From Bartonella koehlerae C-29 (lineage in GTDB: Bacteria > Pseudomonadota > Alphaproteobacteria > Rhizobiales > Rhizobiaceae), in assembly GCF_000706625.1 (NCBI RefSeq), contig NZ_KL407334.1, positions 91,500 through 151,535 on the forward strand: 60,036 bases of DNA, written 5' to 3'. The position numbers and the translations under genes are program-made. Under the pieces are notes generated by a model. It searched no databases, had not been told where the DNA came from, and saw only the letters and a program-made list of their open reading frames with translations. Shown here one piece after another: positions 28,973 to 38,626 of the stretch (its first letter is position 1; each line of letters begins with the position of its first letter).

Positions 28973-28998
28973 TTCACATTTTCCTTATCGATTTTTAT

Positions 28999-29222
28999 AG
29001 CATAACACATGGGTATTGGTTTCCAGCACCCAGAAATCATTCACTTCTACAACCTTAAAATCCTGTCATCCACGTTCCACGATAACAAGCAAACTCTCGC
29101 GTGCCATAAGTCCAAATTTATGCATTGCAAGAAAACCCATCATTTCACATTTACTTCGTTGATTTTTTTATGGCACAATAAATAGGTATTCATTTCAACC
29201 GTTTTCAAATCATGAAGACTCA
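28999..29222 (-). repeat. Two degenerate tandem copies of the gap 5' end
   Basis: Copy 2 (28999-29170) and a short copy 3 (29171-29222) align by eye with 28829-28998, i.e. gap codons 1-~48 plus ~20 bp of leader. The phase is marked by GGGCATTAGTTTCCA (28840), GGGTATTGGTTTCCA (~29011) and AGGTATTCATTTCAA (~29184), a period near 171. The tkt 3' end (GAGGAAAATATGCAATGAG) resembles the gap leader plus start, so tkt stop and gap start probably once overlapped (ATGA). Confidence 0.8.
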
Positions 29223-31226
29223 TTGCATATTTTCCTCATGGATTTCTTCAAGCTTTTTTTCAACAACAGCGACCACATTCTCACAAGTGATACCAAAATG
29301 CCTATAAAGCGCATCAATGGTCCCACTGGCACCAAATCCTTGCATGCCAATAAACACCCCATCATTGCCGATAAAATGATCCCAACCTTGTCGGAGAGCA
29401 GCTTCAATAGCAATTTTAATTGGTGCATCACCAATGAGAGCCCTCTGATAGGAGAGAGATTGCTGTGCAAAAAGTTCAAAACAAGGTACAGAAACTACAC
29501 GTGTTGGGATCCCCTTTTCTTCTAATACCGCATGTGCTTTTACCGCAATTTGCAATTCTGAACCGGAAGCAAACAAGGTAACTTGCGCATCATCACTCGC
29601 CGTAAGTAATTCATATGCACCAAGCATACAAAGATTTTCTTCTCCATACTCCCGACGCAAAAGTGGTAAATTTTGTCTACTCAAAGCCAAAGTAGAAGGT
29701 GTTTTGCGTGTTTTCAAAGCCAATTGCCAACACTCGACAGTCTCAACAGCGTCAGCAGGACGGAAAACAAGATGATTAGGAAGTGCACGCAAGGAAGCCA
29801 AATGCTCCACAGGCTGATGGGTGGGTCCATCCTCACCAAGACCAATAGAATCATGGGTCATCACATAAATAACCCGTAACCCCATGAGAGAAGACAAACG
29901 CATTGCGGGACGCATATAGTCGGAAAAACATAAAAAGGTTCCTCCATAAGGAATAAAACCTCCATAAAGGGCAAGACCATTCATCACAGCTCCCATGGCA
30001 TGTTCGCGCACTCCATAATGCAGATAGCGCCCTGAAAAATCTTCAGCAGAAATACTCTTCATCTGACTGCTTTTGGTATTATTCGATCCGGTTAAGTCAG
30101 CAGAACCACCAATGGTTTCAATAACGACTTTATTAATCACTTCAAGAGCCATTTCCGAAGCTTTACGGGTAGCAACGCACGGACAATCCTCCACCAATTT
30201 CTTTTTATAAGCAGCGATAGCGCCATCAAATCCACCCACAAGATCGCCACGCATCAATCTTTCAAACTCTACCCGTTCTGAGAGTGGAAGAGCGGCGAAT
30301 TTTTCTTTCCATTTTTGTCGTTTTTTAGCGGCATTAAGACCAGCCAAGCGCCAACTATCAAGGATATCGGCTGGAATAAGGAAAGGCTCCGACTCCCATC
30401 CCAAAGCGATACGAGTTTCAGCAATTTCGGATGCACCTAAGGGTGCTCCATGAACTTTATTAGTTCCAGCTTTATTGGGAGCTCCAAAACCAATGGTTGT
30501 TTTACAAGCAATCAAAGTTGGTTTATCGGAATTTTGTGCAACCTCAATAGCTCGTGCGACTGCCGCTTGATCATGTCCATCAACTTTATGTGTATTCCAA
30601 CCAGACGCTTTAAAACGGGCTATTTGGTCAGTACTATCAGCAAGAGAAATTTTTCCATCAATGGAAATGTTATTATCATCCCACAATACGATAAGCTTAT
30701 TGAGTTTCAAATGTCCAGCAAGGGAAAGAGCTTCTTGTGAAATCCCTTCCATGAGGCACCCATCCCCAACCAGCGTGTAAGTGTAATGATTGATGAGATC
30801 ACCAAAGCGTACATTCAGCAGGCGCTCCCCCAGAGCCATTCCTACGGCATTAGCCAACCCCTGCCCCAGTGGTCCAGTGGTCGTTTCGATTCCGGCAGCA
30901 TACCCATATTCTGGATGCCCAGCAACCTTAGAGCCTATTTGACGAAAGTTTTTGAGATCTTCAAGGGAAATATCTTCATAACCAGAAAGATACAAGAGAG
31001 CATAAAGCAACATAGAGCCATGGCCAGCCGACAACACAAAACGATCACGGTTAGGCCAATGAGGATTTTTGGGATCATGAGCAAAGAATTTTGTATAAAG
31101 GACGGTGGCAATATCAGCTGCCCCCATTGGCAACCCCGGATGACCAGAATTTGCTTTTTCAATCGCATCAATAGCAAGAAAACGGATAGCATTAGCCATC
31201 TGTTTCTGTTTTTCGGTATTTGTCAT
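29220..31226 (-). CDS. tkt: Transketolase
   Basis: Thiamine-diphosphate enzyme of the pentose phosphate pathway, 668 aa. The N-terminal pyrophosphate domain has [19 protein letters not shown] (~26-44) and the TPP motif [20 protein letters not shown], with NNISIDG at its end (~153-186). The pyrimidine domain has [14 protein letters not shown] (~460). The C-terminal domain ends in [16 protein letters not shown]. It is first gene of tkt-gap-pgk-fba. There is no strong Shine-Dalgarno before the ATG. Confidence 0.97.
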   Translation of the reverse strand: MTNTEKQKQMANAIRFLAIDAIEKANSGHPGLPMGAADIATVLYTKFFAHDPKNPHWPNRDRFVLSAGHGSMLLYALLYLSGYEDISLEDLKNFRQIGSKVAGHPEYGYAAGIETTTGPLGQGLANAVGMALGERLLNVRFGDLINHYTYTLVGDGCLMEGISQEALSLAGHLKLNKLIVLWDDNNISIDGKISLADSTDQIARFKASGWNTHKVDGHDQAAVARAIEVAQNSDKPTLIACKTTIGFGAPNKAGTNKVHGAPLGASEIAETRIALGWESEPFLIPADILDSWRLAGLNAAKKRQKWKEKFAALPLSERVEFERLMRGDLVGGFDGAIAAYKKKLVEDCPCVATRKASEMALEVINKVVIETIGGSADLTGSNNTKSSQMKSISAEDFSGRYLHYGVREHAMGAVMNGLALYGGFIPYGGTFLCFSDYMRPAMRLSSLMGLRVIYVMTHDSIGLGEDGPTHQPVEHLASLRALPNHLVFRPADAVETVECWQLALKTRKTPSTLALSRQNLPLLRREYGEENLCMLGAYELLTASDDAQVTLFASGSELQIAVKAHAVLEEKGIPTRVVSVPCFELFAQQSLSYQRALIGDAPIKIAIEAALRQGWDHFIGNDGVFIGMQGFGASGTIDALYRHFGITCENVVAVVEKKLEEIHEENMQ

Positions 31227-31559
31227 AAATGATAGACCACTTTGTTAAACGCGTTTTTTTGTTGTTCTTTCATATTCTCTTAAATTTTTTGAGAAATACT
31301 TTTCAGTTCATTTCAATCGTCAGCGTGAGACCTTTTGCGATTACTTCAGTAACATTCCCCTCACACATCCTTTATGCACATATCATTTATGCCAATACTC
31401 TCAAAAAATCCAGCTTTTAATTAACAGCTACCTCCCGCTTTGCTTGCTAAAATATCCTACATACTTAAAAATAGACTCTGTACAAAAAAAGAAAATGAGT
31501 GATTCGTTTGTGCGTAAAGAATTAATAAAGGATACACTCACTTGGAGGATGTAAATATC
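31227..31559. other. Divergent intergenic region between tkt and the DUF4164 gene
   Basis: About 330 bp holding promoters for both directions. TTGGAGGATG at 31542-31551 gives the Shine-Dalgarno of the DUF4164 gene. No relic or RNA gene was recognised. Confidence 0.45.
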
Positions 31560-31835
31560 ATGAACCAAGAGACTACGGTTCTATCACAAACTTTAGAGCA
31601 ATTGGAAAAAGCACTTAGAACCTTAGAAATCGCCATTATAAACCGCAATGCGGTTATTGATAAAAACAACGAATGGGAAGAAGAAATTCAACGAATGAAC
31701 GCGGATCGTAGCCGTCTTGCCCAAGCGCTTGATAAGGCTGAAGCGCAAGTTGAGCGGCTAGAATCGGTAAACAAAGAAGTTTCCAAACGTTTAATTAAAG
31801 CGATGGAAACGATTCGTGTCGTAATTGATAGATAA
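31560..31835 (+). CDS. DUF4164 coiled-coil protein
   Basis: A 91-aa, almost entirely coiled-coil cytoplasmic protein (LEQLEKALRTLEIAI..., then ERLESVNKEVSKRLIKAME), matching the small alphaproteobacterial DUF4164 family that lies directly upstream of zapA. The ATG at 31560 follows GGAGG by about 11 nt. A role in division-ring organisation together with ZapA is suggested by the 12-nt spacing but is not demonstrated. Confidence 0.85.
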   Translation: MNQETTVLSQTLEQLEKALRTLEIAIINRNAVIDKNNEWEEEIQRMNADRSRLAQALDKAEAQVERLESVNKEVSKRLIKAMETIRVVIDR

Positions 31836-31847
31836 AGGTTTTAAGAC

Positions 31848-32225
31848 ATGGAAACGGTTTCCGTCACCATTGATGGTAAAGTTTATCGTATGGCTTGCGA
31901 TAAAGGCCAAGAACGCCATCTCACTGAGCTTGCGGCTCGATTAGACCAATATATCACACATTTGAAGAAAAATTTTGGTGAAATTGGTGATCATCGTTTA
32001 TCGGTTATGGCTGGGATTATGATTATTGATGAAATGGAAGAAATAAAACGAGAAAATGTAAAACTACAAGAAGACTACGAAGCTCTTTTACGACTCCATA
32101 ATGAAAGAGATCACGCCATAGGCAGAATTATGCGTGATACAACAAAACGCATTGAAAAGCTTACCAGTCAATTACTCAAAGATGAGAAAAACAGCCTTAT
32201 TCCTCAAGAACAGGAAGATCTCTAA
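31848..32225 (+). CDS. zapA: Cell division protein ZapA
   Basis: A 125-aa Z-ring associated protein that cross-links FtsZ. The N-terminal ZapA domain begins METVSVTIDGKVYRMACDKG and continues HLTELAARLDQYITHLKKN (~27-45). A C-terminal coiled coil (~62-118) mediates tetramerisation. It is slightly longer than the E. coli protein, as usual in Rhizobiales. It is co-transcribed with the DUF4164 gene. Confidence 0.9.
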   Translation: METVSVTIDGKVYRMACDKGQERHLTELAARLDQYITHLKKNFGEIGDHRLSVMAGIMIIDEMEEIKRENVKLQEDYEALLRLHNERDHAIGRIMRDTTKRIEKLTSQLLKDEKNSLIPQEQEDL

Positions 32226-32904
32226 ACGCATATTCGTGTTTAACAAACCAGCACTATAACACTCAAAGATCGGCATAAACAAGCATGATTGCCCACGCAT
32301 CATTGTAAGAGAATCATCTCAATTGCAACAACTGCAGACAAACGGCATGTGTTCTAAAAGAAAAAAAAGCGCATGCGCTCTACATAAACTGCCGTAATCC
32401 CATGCAAAATTTCTTCTAATTAAAAAGTCTAATACAAGAAGTATTGGACATTGCTATCTTTACACTTTGAAGATACGAACCAATACTGAAAGATACGCGT
32501 TAGCATCATCATTCATCATGGTATTGCGATAGCCCTTGCCTTTAGACGCTTTTTCTTTTTACTCCTTACTCAAAAGATTTTCATTCACATGTCGTTTCCT
32601 CTTAATGAACAAACAAGCATATATTTTTTAGCAATTTTTTTGTTCACGCATGCAAAAATTTTAAGAAAAACTTCTTGGACTCAGGGCATTCCTTCAAATT
32701 TCAAAATGATTAATTATCATTATAAATTAGTATATTGACTAGTATAATAGATAAAGCCATCTCTCAATATCTCAAAAGACCATTTGGCATAAATCAAAGA
32801 ACAGTAGACCATAAACATCATGTTTAAAGGCTCTAGCCCATTATAAGCACAACTTCTTTAAGATAAAAACCAAACGCTGCTTTATCAGACGGCATTACAG
32901 CATT
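32226..32904. other. Gene-free region downstream of zapA
   Basis: About 680 bp. In Alphaproteobacteria the 6S RNA gene often follows zapA, so I searched here for a long imperfect hairpin with a central bubble and could not support one. No coding relic was recognised. A TTGACTAGTATAAT-like A/T motif is at 32734-32750. Confidence 0.4.
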
Positions 32905-33300
32905 GATCCCCGCAAAGTCCCTAGACCAAAACGCCACACTATTTTCACAAAAGGTTATAAAGCAATAATGGGCCTATTCAGATGCTTCTGTGATATACGT
33001 AACACCCATTGCACTTGAAGTGGTATAAGCAACAATGGCTGTCAATTGAAGTGTCTCAGCGATCTGACGTGCTGCAAGAGATATCACATCGGGTTCCCGT
33101 TGCCTCTGGCGCCGGATGCTATACTCCAACCTGATATAATCTTGTTCGATTTGTTGGGCGATTCAGACCATCACAGCATGGCTTCTTCAGGATAAAGACC
33201 AGAGGCAGATTCCGCAGAGACCATGACAGCATCGCTCACTACATAAACCGCTACAGGAAGACCATACATCCCTGCCCATATATAAACAGATGACAAACGA
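32905..33300 (-). repeat. Degenerate partial copy of pyk
   Basis: Aligns by eye with ~33525-33938 of pyk at high identity. Long exact blocks include CAACAATGGCTGTCAATTGA, TCTTGTTCGATTTGTTGGGC and GATAAAGACCAGAGGCAGAT. It still encodes SDAVMVSAESASGLYPEEAM. Several indels and stops inactivate it. Same orientation, offset ~620-640 bp 3' of the parent. It looks younger than the gap and ruvB echoes. Confidence 0.9.
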
Positions 33301-33345
33301 AATGCATTCTTTAAAACATAAAGAACCCATGTCCAAATATTCTTG

Positions 33346-34782
33346 TTAAACACCCTTTGTTCCGTCTTGAGAAACAGAAGCAATACGCAAGAGGTTAGTA
33401 GCACCAGGTGTACCAAGGGGAACACCAGCTGTCACAAGGAAGCGATCTCCCCCTTGGCAAAAGCCTTCTTGAAAAGCAATCGCCGCTGCACGATTAACCA
33501 TATCCTCTAAATCCCGAGCATCTTCACTGACCACACAATGAAGCCCCCAGACCAAAGCCAAACGCCTTGCTGTTTTCACAATAGGTGATAAGGCAATAAT
33601 GGGTCTGTTCGGACGCTCCCGTGATGCGCGCACACCCGTTGTACCTGAAGCAGTATAAGCAACAATGGCTGTCAATTGAAGTGTTTCGGCGATCTGACGT
33701 GCTGCAAGAGAAATCGCATCGGTCCCCGTTGACTCTGGCGCAGGATGCTGTGCCCCAACCTGAGCCGCGTAAGTATGATCTTGTTCGATTTGTTGGGCGA
33801 TTCGGTCCATCATCAGCACGGCTTCTTCAGGATAAAGACCAGAGGCAGATTCCGCAGACAACATGACAGCGTCAGTTCCTGCATAAACTGCTGTCGCAAC
33901 ATCAGAAACTTCTGCTCTTGTAGGAACAGATGATGTAATCATTGACTCGAGCATTTGCGTAGCCACCACAACGGGTTTTCCGGCTAAACGACAAGCTTTT
34001 ATAAGTTCCATCTGAATGGCAGGAATCTTCTCCAAGGGCATTTCCACACCCAAATCTCCCCGTGCAATCATAATACCATCGGCAACATCAATAATCTCTT
34101 CTATATGCTCCAAGGCTTGAGGTTTTTCGATCTTAGCCATCAAAGACACCTTGCTTTTGATCAACGCACGCACCGCTATAATATCCTCCGGACACTGGAT
34201 AAAAGAAAGGGCAACCCAATCAACAGGCTGCCCCAAAACTGCCTGAAGATCAGCCTTATCCTTTAACGTCATCGGGCCAAAAGGCAAAATTGTATCGGGA
34301 AGACTAACCCCTTTTCGATCAGAAATACGGGTTCCAGCAACTACACGACACTGTACAGAATAACTATCACACACCTGTGCAAGCAGTTCCAGCTTTCCAT
34401 CATCAATCAACAACCGATCACCGGGTTTGACAGCTGCCAACACTTCCCCGTGCGGAAAAAAAACACGCTGAGCATCACCAAGAACATCACGATCGTCCAA
34501 GGTAAAGCTTTGCCCAATACGCAAATTTTCTTGCCCTTTACCAAAACAGCCAATGCGTAATTTTGGTCCCTGGAGATCCACTAAAATACCGATTGGCCGG
34601 CGAACAATTTTTTCGACCTTCCGTATGCGCTTAACCAAATCAACCATTGTTTCACGATCTGTATGGCTCATATTCAGACGAAAAACGTCTGCTCCCGCCA
34701 TAAAAAGCTTCTCAATCATGGAAATGGAAAAAGAAGAAGGGCCAAGAGTGGCAATAATTTTTACTTTACGTGCACGCTTCAC
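33346..34782 (-). CDS. pyk: Pyruvate kinase
   Basis: A 478-aa glycolytic kinase converting PEP and ADP to pyruvate and ATP. Motifs include KIIATLGPSS (~8), FRLNMSHT (~34), SLMAKIEKPQALEHIEEI (~213-230), the signature GIMIARGDLGVEMP (~235-248) and the domain-A ATQMLESM (~270). It starts with GTG (34782), overlapping the stop of the upstream DUF1036 gene as GTGA, with AGGAGA ~10 nt before, so translation is coupled. A decayed partial copy lies downstream. Confidence 0.96.
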   Translation of the reverse strand: MKRARKVKIIATLGPSSFSISMIEKLFMAGADVFRLNMSHTDRETMVDLVKRIRKVEKIVRRPIGILVDLQGPKLRIGCFGKGQENLRIGQSFTLDDRDVLGDAQRVFFPHGEVLAAVKPGDRLLIDDGKLELLAQVCDSYSVQCRVVAGTRISDRKGVSLPDTILPFGPMTLKDKADLQAVLGQPVDWVALSFIQCPEDIIAVRALIKSKVSLMAKIEKPQALEHIEEIIDVADGIMIARGDLGVEMPLEKIPAIQMELIKACRLAGKPVVVATQMLESMITSSVPTRAEVSDVATAVYAGTDAVMLSAESASGLYPEEAVLMMDRIAQQIEQDHTYAAQVGAQHPAPESTGTDAISLAARQIAETLQLTAIVAYTASGTTGVRASRERPNRPIIALSPIVKTARRLALVWGLHCVVSEDARDLEDMVNRAAAIAFQEGFCQGGDRFLVTAGVPLGTPGATNLLRIASVSQDGTKGV

Positions 34783-35312
34783 GGTAGAGAATCTCCTGAA
34801 AGAGAAGGGGACTGTACAACCGAATTGTTGAACAAAGACTCATCAGTCAACTGTACCATCCAACTGGTTTGATTCCCCGTATCAATTTCTTTAAATTCAG
34901 CCTTTTGATAACCACGGGGGAAACAATCATGAACCCCTTGAATAGTAAATTGGCTATCTTGCACACACATAGTCACCGAACCTGGCCAGCTGTTTTTTTT
35001 CTCTGCTCCCTCTGCATAAAAGTAATAAAATCGTGAAGAAAGAGGACCCTCAATCAAGGTTTTACACCCTGTCACAGGAACTACCCACCACCCTTCGCTT
35101 ACCCATCCTGAAAATGTACGATACCCAAGGGCGACGCCAACGGGTTGTTGAGTCGTATTACAAACCCGGAAATCAGCTTTTGCAAAACTAGCAAACGACA
35201 ACAAGAGTAAAATACTCAAGAGAAAAATCTCTAATCTTCTCTGAAACACCCCTGTCTGTTTTTTGGTAATCACAAAACTACCTTTATGACGTAAACCACT
35301 AAAACAAAACAT
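34779..35312 (-). CDS. DUF1036 exported protein
   Basis: The mature region begins around ADFRVCNTTQQPVGVALGYR and continues GWVSEGWWVVPVTGCKTL, a clear match to DUF1036, small exported Alphaproteobacterial proteins with conserved Cys and Trp. It is preceded by a hydrophobic signal segment (LEIFLLSILLLLSFASFAKA). The ATG at 35312 (AAGGGG before it) gives a long n-region. A GTG at 35273 with AAGG 7 nt upstream would give a more ordinary 33-aa signal. Coupled to pyk by GTGA overlap, as commonly seen in rhizobia. Function unknown. Confidence 0.85.
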   Translation of the reverse strand: MFCFSGLRHKGSFVITKKQTGVFQRRLEIFLLSILLLLSFASFAKADFRVCNTTQQPVGVALGYRTFSGWVSEGWWVVPVTGCKTLIEGPLSSRFYYFYAEGAEKKNSWPGSVTMCVQDSQFTIQGVHDCFPRGYQKAEFKEIDTGNQTSWMVQLTDESLFNNSVVQSPSLSGDSLP

Positions 35313-35548
35313 ACACCCCTTTATCTTCTCTGTTCTCAAGAATTTTCCAAATGTATATAGATATATTTTTACTCTTTTCTTCTTAGTGCCCTTTTGTCAA
35401 TACAAAGAGCTTAAACTTTTACAAAATATTTAAAGTCAATTTGTAAAAAAACTGTACAGTTTGATTAACTTCTTGTTCTTCAGGCTTACTTACACAACTT
35501 TATCATCGAAAAAACAGCTTAAAACATAAAAGTCCGGAGAAAAAGCAA

Positions 35549-35806
35549 ATGAACACAGTTACCGATGAAACACACACTATATCCGTAAACCAATTACGCG
35601 CTTTTATCGAACGCATTGAACGATTAGAAGAAGAGAAAAAAAACATTTCTGATGATATTAAAGAAGTTTACGCCGAATTGAAAGGCTCTGGTTTTGATGG
35701 TAAAGCTGTGCGAAGCATTATACGATTACGTAAAAAAGAAGAACATGAACGCATGGAAGAAGAAGCCATCATCCAGCTTTATAAAAATGCACTTGGTATG
35801 AGTTAA
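35549..35806 (+). CDS. gapR: GapR-like DUF2312 nucleoid-associated protein
   Basis: An 85-aa protein that matches DUF2312/UPF0335 ([20 protein letters not shown], then [18 protein letters not shown]). Caulobacter GapR of this family binds overtwisted AT-rich DNA ahead of replication forks as a tetrameric clamp and supports topoisomerases. The coiled-coil region (~15-45) and basic C-terminal part are intact. CCGGAGAAAAAGCAA precedes the ATG. Role inferred from the family. Confidence 0.9.
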   Translation: MNTVTDETHTISVNQLRAFIERIERLEEEKKNISDDIKEVYAELKGSGFDGKAVRSIIRLRKKEEHERMEEEAIIQLYKNALGMS

Positions 35807-36136
35807 CGCCATTGATGACATTAGACCTTTTCTCAAAATGAAGAGAGAATAGAAAATGCAAAAAAAAATGAATAATGCACATCAATTTTTGCCAGAAATG
35901 GACAGCGCATGTCACTTGTGATAAGATAATTAACAGCATAGCGCACATTTGGAAAGAGATTTTTTGAGAAGAAAACTTTGATTTATAAGAATAATTCATT
36001 GTTTTACCACGTAAATGAGAGCTCCGAATTTTATAAGATTCTCTCATCTCAAATTCTCTTGAATCAATCAAAATTATTCCCTACCATATCACAGGCAGGA
36101 TTGGCATATGGGTAACAACTCTTCAAGAAAGGAGTA
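35807..36136. other. Gene-free stretch downstream of gapR
   Basis: About 330 bp AT-rich with stops in all frames. I recognise no relic in it. It ends at the integrase leader AAGGAGTAAAAATG at ~36130-36141. Confidence 0.4.
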
Positions 36137-36999
36137 AAAATGCCTCTTAATGAAACATCTCTATGCAAGGGCTAACGCAACAGTTTAAGCTGAAAAAGAG
36201 AATGATAGTGCCGGCTTATACCTTCATAAGTGTAAAGAGAGCGATACGTAATGGCTGTATCATTATACCATTCACGAGTTCTTCACAAATGCCATCGTGA
36301 AAAAAGTTTGGGAGCATTAAGAGATAACTCGTTAAAACAAGCGCGTGAACTTGTAACACAATGGCATTCTGTTCTTCGTGAGGGACGTGATCCACTAAAG
36401 AACGCAATAAACAAAAGTGTGAGGGACAATGCGTAATCTCCGTTATTTAAAAAACATTGCTTCTAAATGCTTTTAAAAACCTTAAAGCCGAATTTAAAAA
36501 TGACAGTAAAGATGGGAACTGGTTTTCAACTTTACAACTTTATATTCTTCTCAAATTAGATTTTATACCTGTTTCAGAAATTACTCAAACAGAGATACAC
36601 AATACCCCTTGCTCCTATTTGGTAATAAAAGTTGCAATAACAGAAAAAGCACTTATCCCTCTCAATTTTTATCTCAAACACGCTGATGTCTTAGGTTTAG
36701 ATGTTGATTTACAAACAACAGCAAAAGCAAGAGCTTTATTAGGTAAACAACGTCATAAAGTTAAAAACACGCCTGCTATGGATTGGAGAAATATCTCAGC
36801 TTTTTATCAAACACTTTGGGAAACAACAAGCATAACACATCTGGCTTTGCATCTTCTTATCCCTACAAGTGCTCATACAAATCTTTTGCGTCATATTTGT
36901 GAAGAACAGATTGACGGCGATACATGGACTTTCCCTGCTAACACTATGAAAGGAAGGCGTGATGCTACAGAAGATTTTCACACGCTTTTATTATTATAA
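36137..36999 (+). pseudogene. Phage-type tyrosine integrase, broken into frames and 3'-truncated (integrase relic 4)
   Basis: After the leader AAGGAGTAAAAATG, the N-terminal DUF4102-like part appears as SAGLYLHKCKE. A second frame (36251-36436) reads YHSRVLHKCHREKSLGALRD, then SLKQARELVTQWHSVLREGR. This is the integrase pattern 'MGLGALRDVSLKQAREL...REGRDP'. A third frame (36457-36999) holds the SAM-like core-binding domain and the start of the catalytic domain (THLALHLLIPTSAHTNLLRH). The family box-I Arg in TGxR is replaced (TSAH). The HxxR and Tyr boxes are missing, so it is inactive. Confidence 0.8.
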
Positions 37000-37023
37000 A
37001 CCTAAAGAAAGTGAAGCATAATG

Positions 37024-37140
37024 ATTTTTTCAGTATACCATTCACGGGCTCTTCACAAGCACTATCGTGAAAGAAGCTTGGGAGCGTTAAGAGATGTCTC
37101 TTAAAAAAGTGCGTAAATGTGTAACATAATGATATTCTAT
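37024..37140 (+). repeat. Partial direct copy of the integrase N-terminal segment (integrase relic 5)
   Basis: Aligns by eye with 36250-36390: shared TATACCATTCACG.G.TCTTCACAA, CATCGTGAAA-like, TTGGGAGC.TTAAGAGAT and TGTAACA.AATG. It lies beyond the truncated 3' end of the same integrase relic, ~770 bp away, same orientation. Confidence 0.75.
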
Positions 37141-37149
37141 TTTGCATAG

Positions 37150-37803
37150 CGTTCTATTTTGCATGAAAGTATAATGTCTCTTAAGCCCGCAGTATTCTTC
37201 TACTTCAAGCACTCTTTAAAGAGGTAAGATGAAGAAACAGGTAGATGCAAATGGAGTCAAATAACTGTTGGAGATTAAATCATGAAAAAATTGACGCTAA
37301 AACCGGTTAACAAACTTCTTAAGAAATAAGTAGAAACACAAACAAATTTAAGCGTAAATGACACAATCATTTAAGGTAAGAAGAGACTGAACCGTCACAG
37401 AGTCACAAATTCAGAGTAGTGATCAAATCACCAAGAGATTGAGCATTGGCAATTCGCGTGCAATGACAATAAAGTGCCCCCTATAATTTGCAAAACAATT
37501 TCGTGAATGAATAAATCAAACATCTAAGGAAAGTCTATAAAACAATAAAGATATTGTTGAGAAGCATAAAAAAACTTATCCATTTAAAAATCACACTGTA
37601 AAGCGCAATCAAGAACAACCACACATGATTAAAAGAATATCCGATTATTTGTAATCTTTTCCCCTCATTCTATCCTCCCTCACAAAAAATTTATCGTTTC
37701 TGATGAAATTCCTAGTTAACTTCCCACATTTTGAGATTAATCTCACCAAAAAGGAAAAAAACATGTTAAAATACAGACTTATACATTCCTATGAGGAGAG
37801 GAC
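37150..37803. other. Gene-free stretch between integrase and GNAT relics
   Basis: About 650 bp with stops throughout. I recognise no gene, RNA or ordered repeat in it. Confidence 0.4.
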
Positions 37804-38360
37804 TATGACTCTATCAAAACAAAACGGACAATTTCCACATTAATCGGTTTAGAAGATGCAGGTGAACTGTCTTCCTATTCCCTGCACAATGCAAACCCTC
37901 TCTATCCTTGGGAACCGATCAAATCTGATGATCACAACTCCCTCACAGTTTGGAAAACACAAGCCGACACCTTCGCTTGTGAAAGTGCACAAGAAACAGC
38001 ATACCGATATGCCGTACGATTAAAAGTGACAAAACCATCATCACCGTGGTAGAATTTTCAAATATAATTCGTGGTTTTTTTCAAGCCTGCCACCTTGGTT
38101 TTTCTTTTTATGAAAAACAATAAAACTAAAGTCTCATGTTTGAGATTTTATCTGCTTTGATACTCCATGCCTTTGATGTTTATCACCTGCATAGAGTAGT
38201 CGCAAACTATAGGCCCGAAAACATCAGAAGTAGAGTTTTATTGAAACGCCTTGGTTTTGAGAAAGAAGACTACACTAGAGATTGTCTAATAACTTCCGGC
38301 ACATGGAGAGATCACATTCTTACCTTTCAAATTCATGATTCTTATAGCTTAAAAGATTAG
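37804..38360 (+). pseudogene. Broken GNAT N-acetyltransferase (RimJ/RimL type)
   Basis: A start with GAGGAG 7 nt upstream gives MTLSKQ, then frames change. ELSSYSLHNANPLYPWEPIK (37862 on) is the N-terminal substrate region of RimJ-type enzymes. A shifted frame reads VVEFSNIIRGFFQACHLGFS, the central beta strands. After stops, HAFDVYHLHRVVANYRPENI, then RSRVLLKRLGFEKE, form the acetyl-CoA-binding and C-terminal part typical of the family (38136-38360). At least two frameshifts and two stops. The C-terminal 74 codons form an intact frame but lack most of the fold. Confidence 0.75.
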
Positions 38361-38411
38361 AATAAAGCATGATCAAGGTGTTTTTAGCAGTTGAGTATGA
38401 TAATATTTAAA

Positions 38412-38515
38412 CCTCACGAAATTATGAAGAGGTTTCTTTTCTATATCTTCGCACAAAAGTTTAAGTTCCAACTATTCTTCTTCTTTTTGCACGCAAGTAT
38501 TTTTCGCTTCTAGTG
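38412..38515 (-). repeat. Degenerate copy of the uup 3' end
   Basis: Aligns by eye with 38628-38730, the last ~33 codons of uup: shared TCTATATCTTCGC, AAGTTCCAAC.ATTCTTCTTC and GCAAG-type blocks. Same orientation, offset ~212 bp, lying 3' of the parent gene. Confidence 0.7.
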
Positions 38516-38626
38516 CACGCACACATCTCATAAAGAATTGTGCAGAAAACAGATAAGAAATGAAAGAAAAGCAATGATTCAAATCTATAAAAAGCTTCTT
38601 GAAAAAGGTTAACGCGAACACGTTTT

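Noticed and set aside
29223..31232. Several long plus-strand open frames opposite tkt and gap
   Set aside because: They are antisense shadows of the conserved transketolase and GAPDH frames and show no family signature or ribosome-binding site.
32226..32450. Possible 6S RNA gene downstream of zapA
   Set aside because: Position fits alphaproteobacterial synteny, but I could not draw a convincing long hairpin with a central bubble or conserved -10-like loop.
33171..33425. Reverse-strand 84-codon open frame next to pyk
   Set aside because: It is an out-of-context frame through the pyk echo, crossing into the pyk 3' end; not a gene.
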